Positions 15,815 through 23,139 are shown, counted from the first letter of the stretch. The stretch: 37,849 nt of DNA from Bacteroidales bacterium (GCA_028703095.1 JAQVNO010000005.1:1-37849), one strand, 5' to 3'. The notes: generated from the sequence alone by a model not told the origin. A program made the numbers and translations.

Positions 15815-16041
15815 CCACCCCTCTAAATCTCCCCAAGTGGGGAGACTTGCAAAGGCGAGAGGGTTACAACAAACAATCATTTTTTTGTAAACCGATATAA
15901 TTTATTTGTATTTTTGAAAAACGAAATCATATAAACATGAACCAAACCTACAAGGCAACACTCTCACAATACGCGCTACCGCAGTTCCTCCCCACTTGGG
16001 GAGGGAAGGGAGGGGTGATTTGGGGAGATTTAGAGGGGTGG
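15815..16041 (+). mobile_element. Cassette element copy 2 (227 bp, perfect 20-bp inverted ends)
   Basis: The left end CCACCCCTCTAAATCTCCCC (15815-15834) is the exact reverse complement of 16022-16041. Each end region also contains a hairpin of its own (CTCCCCAAGTGGGGAG on the left, CTCCCCACTTGGGGAG on the right). The interior carries a promoter and the ATG at 15937, and its right half is translated as residues 1-35 of cassette 3. No transposase is encoded, so it is MITE- or REP/BIME-like. No clear target duplication was found. Confidence 0.75.
15884..15916 (+). promoter_or_regulatory. Element-borne promoter of cassette 3
   Basis: TTTG at 15884-15887 and TATTTTTG at 15909-15916 are 21 bp apart. 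The ATG follows 20 bp later at 15937. Confidence 0.75.
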
Positions 16042-16650
16042 AGCCTTGAAACTATGATGTTTGAGAAATATCCTTCCATTTCACCGTATACCTATTGTGC
16101 GAATAATCCGATGATGTATGTAGATTCCTCAGGTAAAGAATTTACTGATCCTCCAACAGACGATCCCCCTTCAAAATATAAAAGAGCATGTAAGGGAATT
16201 GCTAATATGGGCTTTGGAGGGTTAACCGCAGGATTTGGAGTATTGTATGGTGCTTCTACAGAAGGAATAGGATATTTTTTAGGAGGGGCAGCTTTAATTT
16301 CGTTCGGCTCGTACAAATTTGTTGTGGGATTGAATCAGTTTAATAATGCAATTTCCGGAGAACTTCCAAACAATGATCCAAAATATGTTACACCTATTGG
16401 AGCAGCAACAAAAAATGAAGTTATTGATAATGTTACTGATTTAGTAGTAGGTGGTCCCACACCAAAAAAAATACCAAACATGTTAAAAGTTATAAATACG
16501 GTTAGTGCTTTTTCTTCAGCTAAAAATTTAGATAAAAGTTTGGATAATTCTCAACCATTAATAGATGACACTAATTTAAAACATGATCCTTATATACAAG
16601 ATCAAACAGCAATTAAAAAAAATCAACCAACAGAAAATTATCTTCAATAA
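15937..16650 (+). CDS. Cassette 3: Rhs core end plus glycine-rich hydrophobic (pore-like) tip
   Basis: 237 residues. Residues 1-35 come from the cassette element; the translated right inverted repeat gives GGKGGVIWGDLEGWS. The Rhs-core end FEKYPSISPYTYC-ANNP follows, with VDSSGK in place of the usual IDPTGK. After a DPPTDDPP stretch the tip has two glycine-rich hydrophobic segments (NMGFGGLTAGFGVLYG and GIGYFLGGAALISFG) that could insert in a membrane. The tip resembles that of cassette 6 in layout and in the shared CxxxA/G...NMG start. A pore-forming or membrane-active role is inferred, and supported by the partner being a membrane protein. The partner gene starts 9 bp downstream. Confidence 0.65.
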   Translation: MNQTYKATLSQYALPQFLPTWGGKGGVIWGDLEGWSLETMMFEKYPSISPYTYCANNPMMYVDSSGKEFTDPPTDDPPSKYKRACKGIANMGFGGLTAGFGVLYGASTEGIGYFLGGAALISFGSYKFVVGLNQFNNAISGELPNNDPKYVTPIGAATKNEVIDNVTDLVVGGPTPKKIPNMLKVINTVSAFSSAKNLDKSLDNSQPLIDDTNLKHDPYIQDQTAIKKNQPTENYLQ

Positions 16651-16659
16651 ATAAAATAA

Positions 16660-17172
16660 ATGTTTATATTTTATCCAAAAAAACATATAAAATTACCAAG
16701 ATATATTATCGTTATAGTACAATCTATAAGCATTTCATTGTTTTTTCAATTATGCATATATTTCTCATATTTATATGACGATATTCCAAAAGATTTTGAT
16801 ATTTATTTATTTAAAAACACATGGATATTTGTAATATTATTCTTCATTTACAAATTAACAGAGACAACAACTGTTGTAGAAAAAATTGAAATAGATGATG
16901 TTAATAAAAGAATATTCATTGAATATTGGAAATATCATTTATTTAAAGAATCCGTTACTATTGATTTTAAAGAATTAGTCGTTAAAGATGGAAGAGATAT
17001 TGGAATATTAATGGGTGGTAGTGAAAATTTTAAAATATATAAAAATGATATTTTTTGCGTAAGGTTAATAGCATTAAATGGATGGAAAGAAAAACAAGTT
17101 AAAGAAATAGAAACAATATTATTGGAGATTATGGAAAAAAGCGATAATATTGATAATTATAAAAATGGGTAA
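16660..17172 (+). CDS. Cassette 3 partner: two-TM membrane protein, candidate immunity protein
   Basis: 170 residues. Two hydrophobic segments are visible at about residues 15-38 (YIIVIVQSISISLFFQLCIYF) and 50-64 (TWIFVILFFIYKL), then a soluble, likely cytoplasmic domain (VVEKIEIDDVNKRIFIEY onwards). No family is recognised. Immunity proteins against pore-forming toxins are commonly integral membrane proteins, so a protective role against the hydrophobic tip of cassette 3 is plausible. The gene is strongly AT-rich, unlike the housekeeping genes around the array. Confidence 0.55.
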   Translation: MFIFYPKKHIKLPRYIIVIVQSISISLFFQLCIYFSYLYDDIPKDFDIYLFKNTWIFVILFFIYKLTETTTVVEKIEIDDVNKRIFIEYWKYHLFKESVTIDFKELVVKDGRDIGILMGGSENFKIYKNDIFCVRLIALNGWKEKQVKEIETILLEIMEKSDNIDNYKNG

Positions 17173-17263
17173 TAAATTCGGTAATTTACCATCTGTCCCT
17201 TTTACTATAAGTGTTTGGTTTTAAAAATTAATGTAGTGAATTTTATGGATAAAAATAAAAGTA

Positions 17264-17271
17264 TATTTTTG
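17264..17271 (+). promoter_or_regulatory. -7 box upstream of cassette 4
   Basis: TATTTTTG followed by CAAAACGAAATCATATAAAA and the ATG at 17293, the same start context as the element copies. The upstream half of the element, including its left inverted repeat and TTTG box, is absent here; no clear -33 box is seen. Confidence 0.6.
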
Positions 17272-17292
17272 CAAAACGAAATCATATAAAAA

Positions 17293-18171
17293 ATGAACCA
17301 AACCTACAAAGCAACACTCTCACAATATGCTCTACCGCAGTTCCTCCCCATTTATTCGTGGGGCTGTTTGAATTTTACATTAAGGTACTCATGCTTTCCG
17401 CTTCGCTCCAAGTGGGGAGGGAAGGGAGGGGTGATTTGGGGAGATTTAGAGGGGTGGAGTAGAGACCCGATGTTTGAGAAATATCCTTCTATTTCACCTT
17501 ATACCTATTGTAAGAATAATCCGGTAATGTTTGTTGATCCGACAGGGATGGAAATTGAAGGGGTTACTTATGATAAAAAAACAAAGACTTTTATTTATAC
17601 AGAGGATGCGATAGCGAGAGGGACTCAAGATTATATAGAAGCAAGGAGATCAACCAGTCATGGACAACGTGATATTATGAAAATGATAAATTCAAAAAAA
17701 ACATTTTCATTAAATGTTACTAATAAGGCGATGTTTATTGGAAATGCGGAAAAAGGATATGTGCAAGTGTCAGGATATCAACCTGAAGGCACAACATCTT
17801 TGTATGTTTCAACATACGATTATGATCATAAAGGGGAAGCCCCTACTGATTTTTCTCAAGTAATGGTTGTAAATTCTGATGGTAGTTCAACCATAAAGGA
17901 TATTAGTAATAGTAAAAAATCAAGACCTACTGTTACAACTGCAAGTACAGATATGAGTAATGCCTATAAAGAGTCAGGATTAGAAGCATTTGAACAAATA
18001 AAAGCTAATGAATATAAATCAAGACAACAAGCAATTCATGGAATTGGAGCTCACGAAGAAACACATCTATTTCAATCGCCACAAATAACAGGTTATGTGG
18101 CAGAAAGAAATGCATATATACATGAAATGTATGAAAGAAAACAATATATTATTAAATATCTTAAAAAATGA
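17293..18171 (+). CDS. Cassette 4: Rhs core end plus HExxH metalloprotease-like tip
   Basis: 292 residues. The element-derived leader carries a 60-bp in-frame insertion (about residues 20-40) relative to cassettes 3 and 7. The Rhs piece SRDPMFEKYPSISPYTYC-KNNP and VDPTGM mark the junction near residue 80. The tip ends in GIGAHEETHLFQ near residue 255, an HExxH zinc-binding motif, followed 12 residues later by VAERNAY, whose Glu is a good third ligand for a gluzincin-type protease. This makes a peptidase tip likely, although the substrate is unknown. The stop overlaps the partner start by 4 bp (ATGA). Confidence 0.75.
   Translation: MNQTYKATLSQYALPQFLPIYSWGCLNFTLRYSCFPLRSKWGGKGGVIWGDLEGWSRDPMFEKYPSISPYTYCKNNPVMFVDPTGMEIEGVTYDKKTKTFIYTEDAIARGTQDYIEARRSTSHGQRDIMKMINSKKTFSLNVTNKAMFIGNAEKGYVQVSGYQPEGTTSLYVSTYDYDHKGEAPTDFSQVMVVNSDGSSTIKDISNSKKSRPTVTTASTDMSNAYKESGLEAFEQIKANEYKSRQQAIHGIGAHEETHLFQSPQITGYVAERNAYIHEMYERKQYIIKYLKK
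17351..17412 (+). repeat. 60-bp net insertion at the centre of the right-end hairpin of the cassette 4 leader
   Basis: Cassettes 3 and 7 read TTCCTCCCCA-CT-TGGGGAGGG. Cassette 4 has 62 nt in place of CT, between the two arms of the palindrome. The reading frame is kept, adding 20 residues that end in RYSCFPLRSK. The source of the inserted DNA is unknown. Confidence 0.7.
17438..17457 (+). repeat. Cassette element right end without its left end (cassette 4)
   Basis: GGGGAGATTTAGAGGGGTGG is identical to the right ends at 16022-16041 and 21700-21719, but no matching left end occurs before cassette 4. It is translated as part of WGDLEGWS and abuts the Rhs word SRDP. Confidence 0.75.
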
Positions 18172-18755
18172 ACAAACGAATAATGTTTTTAGAATTTTGC
18201 TTTTTCTTATTTTTATTAATAGGATGTTATTCATATTATACAGAAATTAATAAAAATGGAATTAGTAAATTTAAAAATAAGAAATCCTTCTTTATAAAAA
18301 ACTTCAGTTCCTATTCTTCTGACGGTATATATGTGAAAGATGTTGATTTGATTTTTTTAAATGATACCATATCAAAACGATGCTTTACTTCTACAGATTT
18401 ATATCTATTAAAAAAGGTATTTTTAAATGATCCATTATATGCAAAAAAACCTTTTCAAATATTGGCTTATTCAAATGTTGATTTAGAAAATTGTTTAGGT
18501 TTGTTTTATGCTTGTTTTCATAGTGTTGATGATAGATTTCTTATTTATATTCCTTTATTAAAATTAAAAGATACTATTATTATGAATGAATTACAAAAAA
18601 ATGAGATAAGTTGTCAAAAGGAAGAATATATTAAACAAGTTCTTTTAGAAAAATATGATACTTTAGCAATCTCAGAAAAAATAAATCTTTTTCTTTTAGG
18701 AAAATTTGAAAGATCTCGTAATATTAGTCCTGCGGGATGTGGTCTCCCAAGGTAA
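18168..18755 (+). CDS. Cassette 4 partner: lipoprotein, candidate immunity protein
   Basis: 195 residues with a lipoprotein signal at the N-terminus: a hydrophobic run FLEFCFFLFLLIGC whose LIGC is a good lipobox with the cysteine at residue 19. The mature part shows no known domain. It overlaps the metalloprotease-like tip gene by 4 bp, so the two are probably translationally coupled. A periplasm-facing lipoprotein would suit neutralising a protease acting there. The last residues (SPAGCGLPR) are followed by the intercassette motif. Very AT-rich. Confidence 0.6.
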   Translation: MNKRIMFLEFCFFLFLLIGCYSYYTEINKNGISKFKNKKSFFIKNFSSYSSDGIYVKDVDLIFLNDTISKRCFTSTDLYLLKKVFLNDPLYAKKPFQILAYSNVDLENCLGLFYACFHSVDDRFLIYIPLLKLKDTIIMNELQKNEISCQKEEYIKQVLLEKYDTLAISEKINLFLLGKFERSRNISPAGCGLPR

Positions 18756-18761
18756 TGGTGG

Positions 18762-18829
18762 TAGTGTGTCAAATTAGTTCATAGAAAAATAAAAGATTAA
18801 AAATACAAAAATAAAGCTAAACCAAAGCG
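18762..18829 (+). repeat. Intercassette repeat 4-5
   Basis: TAGTGTGTCAAATTAGTTC-AT at 18762-18782, then an A-rich spacer ending AACCAAAGCG before the ATG of cassette 5. One of the more diverged copies (TTC where most have GGC). Confidence 0.7.
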
Positions 18830-19639
18830 ATGAAAAATTATATAGTTAATAATTTCAAGGCAATAAACTATCAATACGCTGTGGGGCAACTCTCTATTTG
18901 TATTGATTTAGAGGAGTGCAGCCTTAAAGCTATGATGTTTGAGAAATATCCTTCTATTTCACCGTATACCTATTGTGCGAATAATCCGATGAAGTATATC
19001 GATCCGACGGGGAAAACATTTGGAGATTATGTTGATGTGTGTGGTAATTATTTAGGAAACGATGGTAAATTAGATGGTAAAGTATATCTTGTTACTGATC
19101 CATGTGATATAGAAATAATTGAAGAAAATAACAAAGTAGGCGGGACAACACCTAAAGATGGAGTAAGTTCAGCTATTGACTTGCGAATATCTTCTGATTT
19201 AAGAACAGAAATGGTGGATGAAATGATTAAATTAGATGGGCCTAAAAATATTCAAGAACATGGCGGGATTGCAAGACGAGGCGAAGATGAAACAGGGAAA
19301 GAAAAAGATTATTTGGACTGGGGAAAACCAGGACCAGAATGGAAAGGTAAAGGATATACTGCCACATTTGATTATAATACCTGCGAAGGGAAAGGGGAAA
19401 CATTAGTTTTTTTTCACGGACATTTTCAAGGAAAAGTAGGTGGGCAAGGAGCAGAACAAACCCCAGGTACAGTAGATAGAGGAAATGCCGGCATGGATGG
19501 AAGAAATCATGCTTTAAATGTAGTTATATCTAAGGAAGATAATAACGCATATATTTTCAATTCGAGTGGTTATATTACTGTTTCTCTCGAGGTTTTTAAA
19601 AGTGTAAAAAACACACATACACCTCTTTCTAAACCATAA
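18830..19639 (+). CDS. Cassette 5: near-identical second copy of the cassette 2 tip
   Basis: 269 residues. The leader (MKNYIVNNFKAINYQY) and Rhs junction (FEKYPSISPYTYC-ANNP, IDPTGK) differ from cassette 2 at several positions, whereas everything after TFGDYVDV is the same except Cys for Ser at about residue 71. So two leaders of different history carry one tip. The possible JAB-like residues (EHGG, HGHF, PGTVDRGN) are all kept. The partner starts 26 bp downstream, as in cassette 2. Confidence 0.7.
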   Translation: MKNYIVNNFKAINYQYAVGQLSICIDLEECSLKAMMFEKYPSISPYTYCANNPMKYIDPTGKTFGDYVDVCGNYLGNDGKLDGKVYLVTDPCDIEIIEENNKVGGTTPKDGVSSAIDLRISSDLRTEMVDEMIKLDGPKNIQEHGGIARRGEDETGKEKDYLDWGKPGPEWKGKGYTATFDYNTCEGKGETLVFFHGHFQGKVGGQGAEQTPGTVDRGNAGMDGRNHALNVVISKEDNNAYIFNSSGYITVSLEVFKSVKNTHTPLSKP

Positions 19640-19665
19640 TGTAACATATATTAATATCAACAAAA

Positions 19666-20262
19666 ATGAAAAAATATTTAATTTTAACTTATCTAAGTTG
19701 TATCGTTATAAACATGTTTGGTCAGAATCAGGACTCATATAGACTTAAATCTTTCATTATAAACGGAGAAGAGCAACCTTTAAATGATAACTATACTTTT
19801 TACTTTGTATGTCAAACTGAACATGAAAAAATAATCTATATCCCCACTATGAAAAATGACACTTTTTACGAATCGGAAATAATTCCTCCGGAAAAAGATA
19901 TATTTTATTATTGGCTACTAAACTACAACGGGAAAATATATTATCTTAATTATATATGGTTTTTTGATTTTAAAGAACATGTTGATATAATAATTAATAT
20001 TGAAACAGAATCATATGTAAAATACAATAAAGATAAATGGGAACAAAAATGTAAATATTCAAGTGATTCTACAGAATCCCTCGTTTTTTCAGGTGTTGTA
20101 TATATGATATTGAGAGGTTATGGAGGAGGAGTAACACACTGTTTACCTTTTAAAGATATGGAGACCTATCTTCGAAAGGGGGAAGAAATTTTAGGCTTTT
20201 CTAATAGTTTTTTGTTTCCTAAACATAAACGAAAAAAAAGGTGGAGTAGTGTTTCAAATTAG
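19666..20262 (+). CDS. Cassette 5 partner, identical to the cassette 2 partner
   Basis: The 198-residue protein is the same as that encoded at 15145-15741, including the signal peptide and the C-terminal SSVSN read from the intercassette motif. Keeping an exact copy of both genes argues for recent duplication or gene conversion of the whole pair. No known domain; immunity role inferred from pairing. Confidence 0.6.
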   Translation: MKKYLILTYLSCIVINMFGQNQDSYRLKSFIINGEEQPLNDNYTFYFVCQTEHEKIIYIPTMKNDTFYESEIIPPEKDIFYYWLLNYNGKIYYLNYIWFFDFKEHVDIIINIETESYVKYNKDKWEQKCKYSSDSTESLVFSGVVYMILRGYGGGVTHCLPFKDMETYLRKGEEILGFSNSFLFPKHKRKKRWSSVSN

Positions 20263-20326
20263 GGCATGAAAAAATAAAGGATTAAAAGACACAAGAATAA
20301 GAAACAAATAGGAATAAAGCAAAGCG
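20247..20326 (+). repeat. Intercassette repeat 5-6
   Basis: Same sequence as the copy at 15726-15805 (part of the duplicated block), with GTGTTTCAAATTAGGGCAT at 20249-20267, followed by the intact MKD-type start of cassette 6. Confidence 0.75.
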
Positions 20327-21157
20327 ATGAAGGATTATGTAGTTAATAATTTCAAGGCAATAAACTATCAATACGCTGTGGGGCAACTCTCCACTTGTAT
20401 TGATTTAGAGGGGTGCAGCCTTGAAACTATGATGTTTGAGAAATATCCTTCTATTTCACCGTATACCTATTGTGCGAATAATCCGGTAAATGCAATAGAC
20501 CCAAAGGGAGAAACAATTGAAGATCCTCCTAAAGGTTCATTTGTTTCATCAGGTAGAATAGAACCAACTAATTTACCTTTCTCAGGAGGGAAATTATTAT
20601 TAAATGTTTGTTCTGAAGCAGCAAGGGGAACACTAAATATGGGTCTTTTTGTAGGAGGTGTAGTCCAAATTATTGGAGGAAATATTGTTTATGTTGCAAG
20701 AGGACGCAATAATTATCCAAATTTAGGAATTCCTCGTCAATTAAATAAAAATTGGGGTTTCGAAACAAAATCAAGTTGGATGGGCTTTGGTGCTACGGGA
20801 GATATAAGTCAAAAGGATGCTGTTGATGGATTAGTTAATACTGGCTCCGTTGTATTGTCTTTTTTCCCTTTTACACAATTAGCAAGTACGGCAGAAAGCA
20901 TTGTGGCAAATACTCTTATTAGCACAGCTGTTTCAACGGGAGCCAGTATGATAGTAAATGAAGTAAGAGATAGCAAAAACACCCAAACTGCAAATTCCAA
21001 TAGTGCAACAAATGTTTCATCATCAACGCAAGACAGATTTAATTCTTCACAAAAATCTAAAAAAACACCTAAAACATCAAATTATAAATTAGGGTGGTCG
21101 CTTTATAATAATCAAAATAACAACGATAATAATAATAATCTTTTATTTCTACAATAA
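20327..21157 (+). CDS. Cassette 6: Rhs core end plus glycine-rich hydrophobic (pore-like) tip
   Basis: 276 residues. MKDYVVNNFKAINYQY leader, Rhs end FEKYPSISPYTYC-ANNP and IDPKGE near residue 63. The tip has an EDPP start like that of cassette 3, then hydrophobic glycine-rich segments (TLNMGLFVGGVVQIIGG, and VNTGSVVLSFFPFTQLAS followed by TLISTAVSTGASMIV). The tail is an Asn/Ser/Gln-rich stretch ending NNNDNNNNLLFLQ. The shared layout with cassette 3 suggests one family of membrane-active tips that has diverged. The partner is a tiny membrane protein 42 bp downstream, which supports a pore-forming role. No catalytic motif is seen. Confidence 0.65.
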   Translation: MKDYVVNNFKAINYQYAVGQLSTCIDLEGCSLETMMFEKYPSISPYTYCANNPVNAIDPKGETIEDPPKGSFVSSGRIEPTNLPFSGGKLLLNVCSEAARGTLNMGLFVGGVVQIIGGNIVYVARGRNNYPNLGIPRQLNKNWGFETKSSWMGFGATGDISQKDAVDGLVNTGSVVLSFFPFTQLASTAESIVANTLISTAVSTGASMIVNEVRDSKNTQTANSNSATNVSSSTQDRFNSSQKSKKTPKTSNYKLGWSLYNNQNNNDNNNNLLFLQ

Positions 21158-21199
21158 TCTTTTTTATGGTACTTTAATTTTATTAAACAAATTCTAAAA

Positions 21200-21409
21200 A
21201 TGAGTAAAATATTAATGGTATTGTTATATGTATTTTTTTTTAGTCTATATTATATATTGTATGGTTTATTATACTATTTTTTTTTGTTATTGATAAAATC
21301 TAAAAATAAAGAAAAATTATATTATTATCTTTTTTTCTCGGGATATATTGGATATCGTTTTGCAATAGCGGTAATTCTCACGCTTTTATCTATGGGTGCT
21401 GAATTTTAG
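21200..21409 (+). CDS. Cassette 6 partner: small two-TM protein, candidate immunity protein
   Basis: 69 residues, almost entirely hydrophobic and aromatic: a first segment LMVLLYVFFFSLYYILYGLL continuing through YYFFLLLI, a short basic loop KSKNKEK, then a second segment ending AIAVILTLLSM. Such small polytopic proteins are typical of immunity to pore-forming toxins of the colicin type. Its short length makes the assignment less sure, but position, frame and pairing with a hydrophobic tip all agree. Confidence 0.55.
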   Translation: MSKILMVLLYVFFFSLYYILYGLLYYFFLLLIKSKNKEKLYYYLFFSGYIGYRFAIAVILTLLSMGAEF

Positions 21410-21413
21410 GTGG

Positions 21414-21482
21414 TAATGTATCAAATTAGGGCATGGAAAAATAAAATATTAAAAAACAGAAAAACAAGGCTAAAGCAAAGCG
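21414..21482 (+). repeat. Intercassette repeat 6-7
   Basis: TAATGTATCAAATTAGGGC-AT at 21414-21434 with the usual A-rich spacer ending AAAGCAAAGCG. ATGAAGAAA at 21483 starts a leader that is cut off by the cassette element at 21492. Confidence 0.7.
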
Positions 21483-21491
21483 ATGAAGAAA

Positions 21492-21719
21492 CCACCCCTC
21501 TAAATCTCCCCAACTGGGGAGACTTGCAAGGGCGAGAGGGTTACAACAAACAATCATTTTTTTGTAAACCGATATAATTTATTTGTACATTTGCAAAACG
21601 AAATCATATAAAAAATGAACCAAAGCTACAAGGCAACACTCTCACAATACGCGCTACCGCAGTTCCTCCCCACTTGGGGAGGGAAGGGAGGGGTGATTTG
21701 GGGAGATTTAGAGGGGTGG
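21492..21719 (+). mobile_element. Cassette element copy 3 (228 bp, perfect 20-bp inverted ends)
   Basis: Left end 21492-21511 and right end 21700-21719 are exact reverse complements. The left hairpin reads CTCCCCAACTGGGGAG here. The interior promoter and start codon match copy 2 closely. As in cassette 3 it directly follows a truncated MK leader, and its right end fuses in frame to the Rhs core. Confidence 0.75.
21561..21593 (+). promoter_or_regulatory. Element-borne promoter of cassette 7
   Basis: TTTG at 21561-21564 and TACATTTG at 21586-21593, 21 bp apart. The -7 box has a different nn pair (CA) from copies 1 and 2 yet keeps the consensus bases. ATG at 21615. Confidence 0.75.
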
Positions 21720-22433
21720 AGTAGAGACCCGATGTTTGAGAAATATCCTTCTATTTCTCCCTATACCTATTGTGCGAATAATCCGATTAAGTATGTGGAT
21801 CCGACGGGGAAAGTATATGGTGATTATTATAGCACATCAGGAGATTTTTTATTTAATGATGGTATTAATGATGGTAAAATTTATGAAGTTCATACTTGGG
21901 TAGGAGTTGATTCACGAATTGAGGGCTCAGGAGTAACTACAGTTAAGTATGTTGGTCAAGTTGTAGACGTTGAAATGACATTCACAGGAGATGCTAATGT
22001 TGATAATCCTGCAATGGCAGAAGGAAAAGTAACAGTAAATCAGACATGTAGTAATGGTAAAGAATATACAAGGATGTCTTTAGATGCAGTTGGAGGTCCT
22101 TACGGAAATGGAGCACCAGAAAATGGAGACTATACTGTAGATTCTCCAAGAGAAAGAAGTGAAGCAGGATTTAAGAAAAATGGAGTTGGTTTTAGTTTTA
22201 ATCTTAATCCTACGTTTGATACAGAAAGAGCAGACTTACGTATTCATCCAGATGGAAATAATAGAGGAACAAAAGGATGTATCGGATTGGAAGGGACAAA
22301 AAAACAACTTAATGATTTTTACAATTTTCTTGAAACAGAAATTGACAATAATGGAGCGATTGATATGAATATTAATATTCAAGGCAATCCTAATAATAAT
22401 GGAGGAGGTACAATACCTAATATCAATGAATAA
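21615..22433 (+). CDS. Cassette 7: Rhs core end plus L,D-transpeptidase-like tip
   Basis: 272 residues. The element-derived leader ends GGVIWGDLEGWS and joins SRDPMFEKYPSISPYTYC-ANNP and VDPTGK near residue 70. The tip begins with the GDYYSTSGDFLFNDGINDGK linker. Its key feature is LRIHPDGNNRGTKGCIGLEG near residues 205-224: a His followed by a GTxGCIGL block, which resembles the H...S/T-x-GC catalytic pattern of YkuD-type L,D-transpeptidases and Tlde1-like effectors that act on peptidoglycan. PENGDYTVDSPRERSE upstream fits the same fold. The predicted target is the periplasmic cell wall. The partner gene overlaps the 3' end by 8 bp. Confidence 0.7.
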   Translation: MNQSYKATLSQYALPQFLPTWGGKGGVIWGDLEGWSRDPMFEKYPSISPYTYCANNPIKYVDPTGKVYGDYYSTSGDFLFNDGINDGKIYEVHTWVGVDSRIEGSGVTTVKYVGQVVDVEMTFTGDANVDNPAMAEGKVTVNQTCSNGKEYTRMSLDAVGGPYGNGAPENGDYTVDSPRERSEAGFKKNGVGFSFNLNPTFDTERADLRIHPDGNNRGTKGCIGLEGTKKQLNDFYNFLETEIDNNGAIDMNINIQGNPNNNGGGTIPNINE

Positions 22434-23040
22434 AATTATACATATATATTATTTACTATTTGTTTTATTACTATATAACAATTTGTCTAATTCTATCTTA
22501 ACAGCTAAAATCTCTAAATTATTAATTTATCAAGTAGATGAATTCTTACCTGATATATCTATCAATAAAAAAATATTTTTATGTGATGCTAAATCAATTA
22601 AAGATAATTTTGGGGATTTAAATTTATCAATGAATCATAATAGTGATTTTCCATACATTTTTATATTAAATAAAACCAAAGAACAATATCTTAAATTGAT
22701 ATTTTCACCAGGAGATATTAAAAATAGTTTTAGTCAATTTGAAGTTGGCTATACAACTAATAGCGTACTAAATGATACATTTAATTTGATTAGTTTAATT
22801 GATACATTTTTTACAGAAAGTGGAATTAGCTTAGGGTTATGTGAAGAAGATATTTTAAAAATAAAGGGTTTAAATTACACAAAAAATCAAATTAAAGATA
22901 CTCTTGTTTTAAAATATTTAATCAATAATTATGAAACTTCCGATTTTTTAAAGAAATATAATACACCATTGTATTTTGCTGAATATTTCATGTATGAAAA
23001 TAGACTCATTAAATTTAAATTTGGATTTGAATATCCTTAG
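22426..23040 (+). CDS. Cassette 7 partner: exported or membrane-anchored, candidate immunity protein
   Basis: The ATG at 22426-22428 is preferred over one 27 bp upstream because it gives MNKIIHIYYLLFVLLLYNNL, a proper signal peptide or anchor. About 204 residues. The rest is a Lys/Ile/Asn-rich soluble domain with no recognised family (YIFILNKTKEQYLKLIF, FNLISLIDTFFTESG). Periplasmic location matches the expected peptidoglycan target of the cassette 7 tip. Very AT-rich. Confidence 0.6.
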   Translation: MNKIIHIYYLLFVLLLYNNLSNSILTAKISKLLIYQVDEFLPDISINKKIFLCDAKSIKDNFGDLNLSMNHNSDFPYIFILNKTKEQYLKLIFSPGDIKNSFSQFEVGYTTNSVLNDTFNLISLIDTFFTESGISLGLCEEDILKIKGLNYTKNQIKDTLVLKYLINNYETSDFLKKYNTPLYFAEYFMYENRLIKFKFGFEYP

Positions 23041-23043
23041 GGG

Positions 23044-23139
23044 TAGTGTCCCATTTTAGTTATTTTCAACAAATAAAAAATATAACAAAGAAAATAAAAA
23101 GGGTAAAAGACATAAGAAAAACAAAGCTAAAGCAAAGCG
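23044..23139 (+). repeat. Intercassette repeat 7-8 (diverged)
   Basis: TAGTGTCCCATTTTAGTT at 23044 is a looser version of the motif, close to the first sub-copy at 14213. The A-rich spacer and terminal AAAGCAAAGCG before the ATG are retained. Confidence 0.6.

Larger units (their letters stand above)
19014..20335 (+). repeat. 1,322-bp duplicated block, copy B
   Basis: Second copy of 14493-15814 at an offset of 4,521, with one difference seen (T at 19040). Here ATGAAGGAT continues into a full MKDYVV leader, whereas in copy A it runs into the cassette element. The block edges therefore lie in the Rhs-junction DNA on the left and the leader on the right. Confidence 0.9.
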
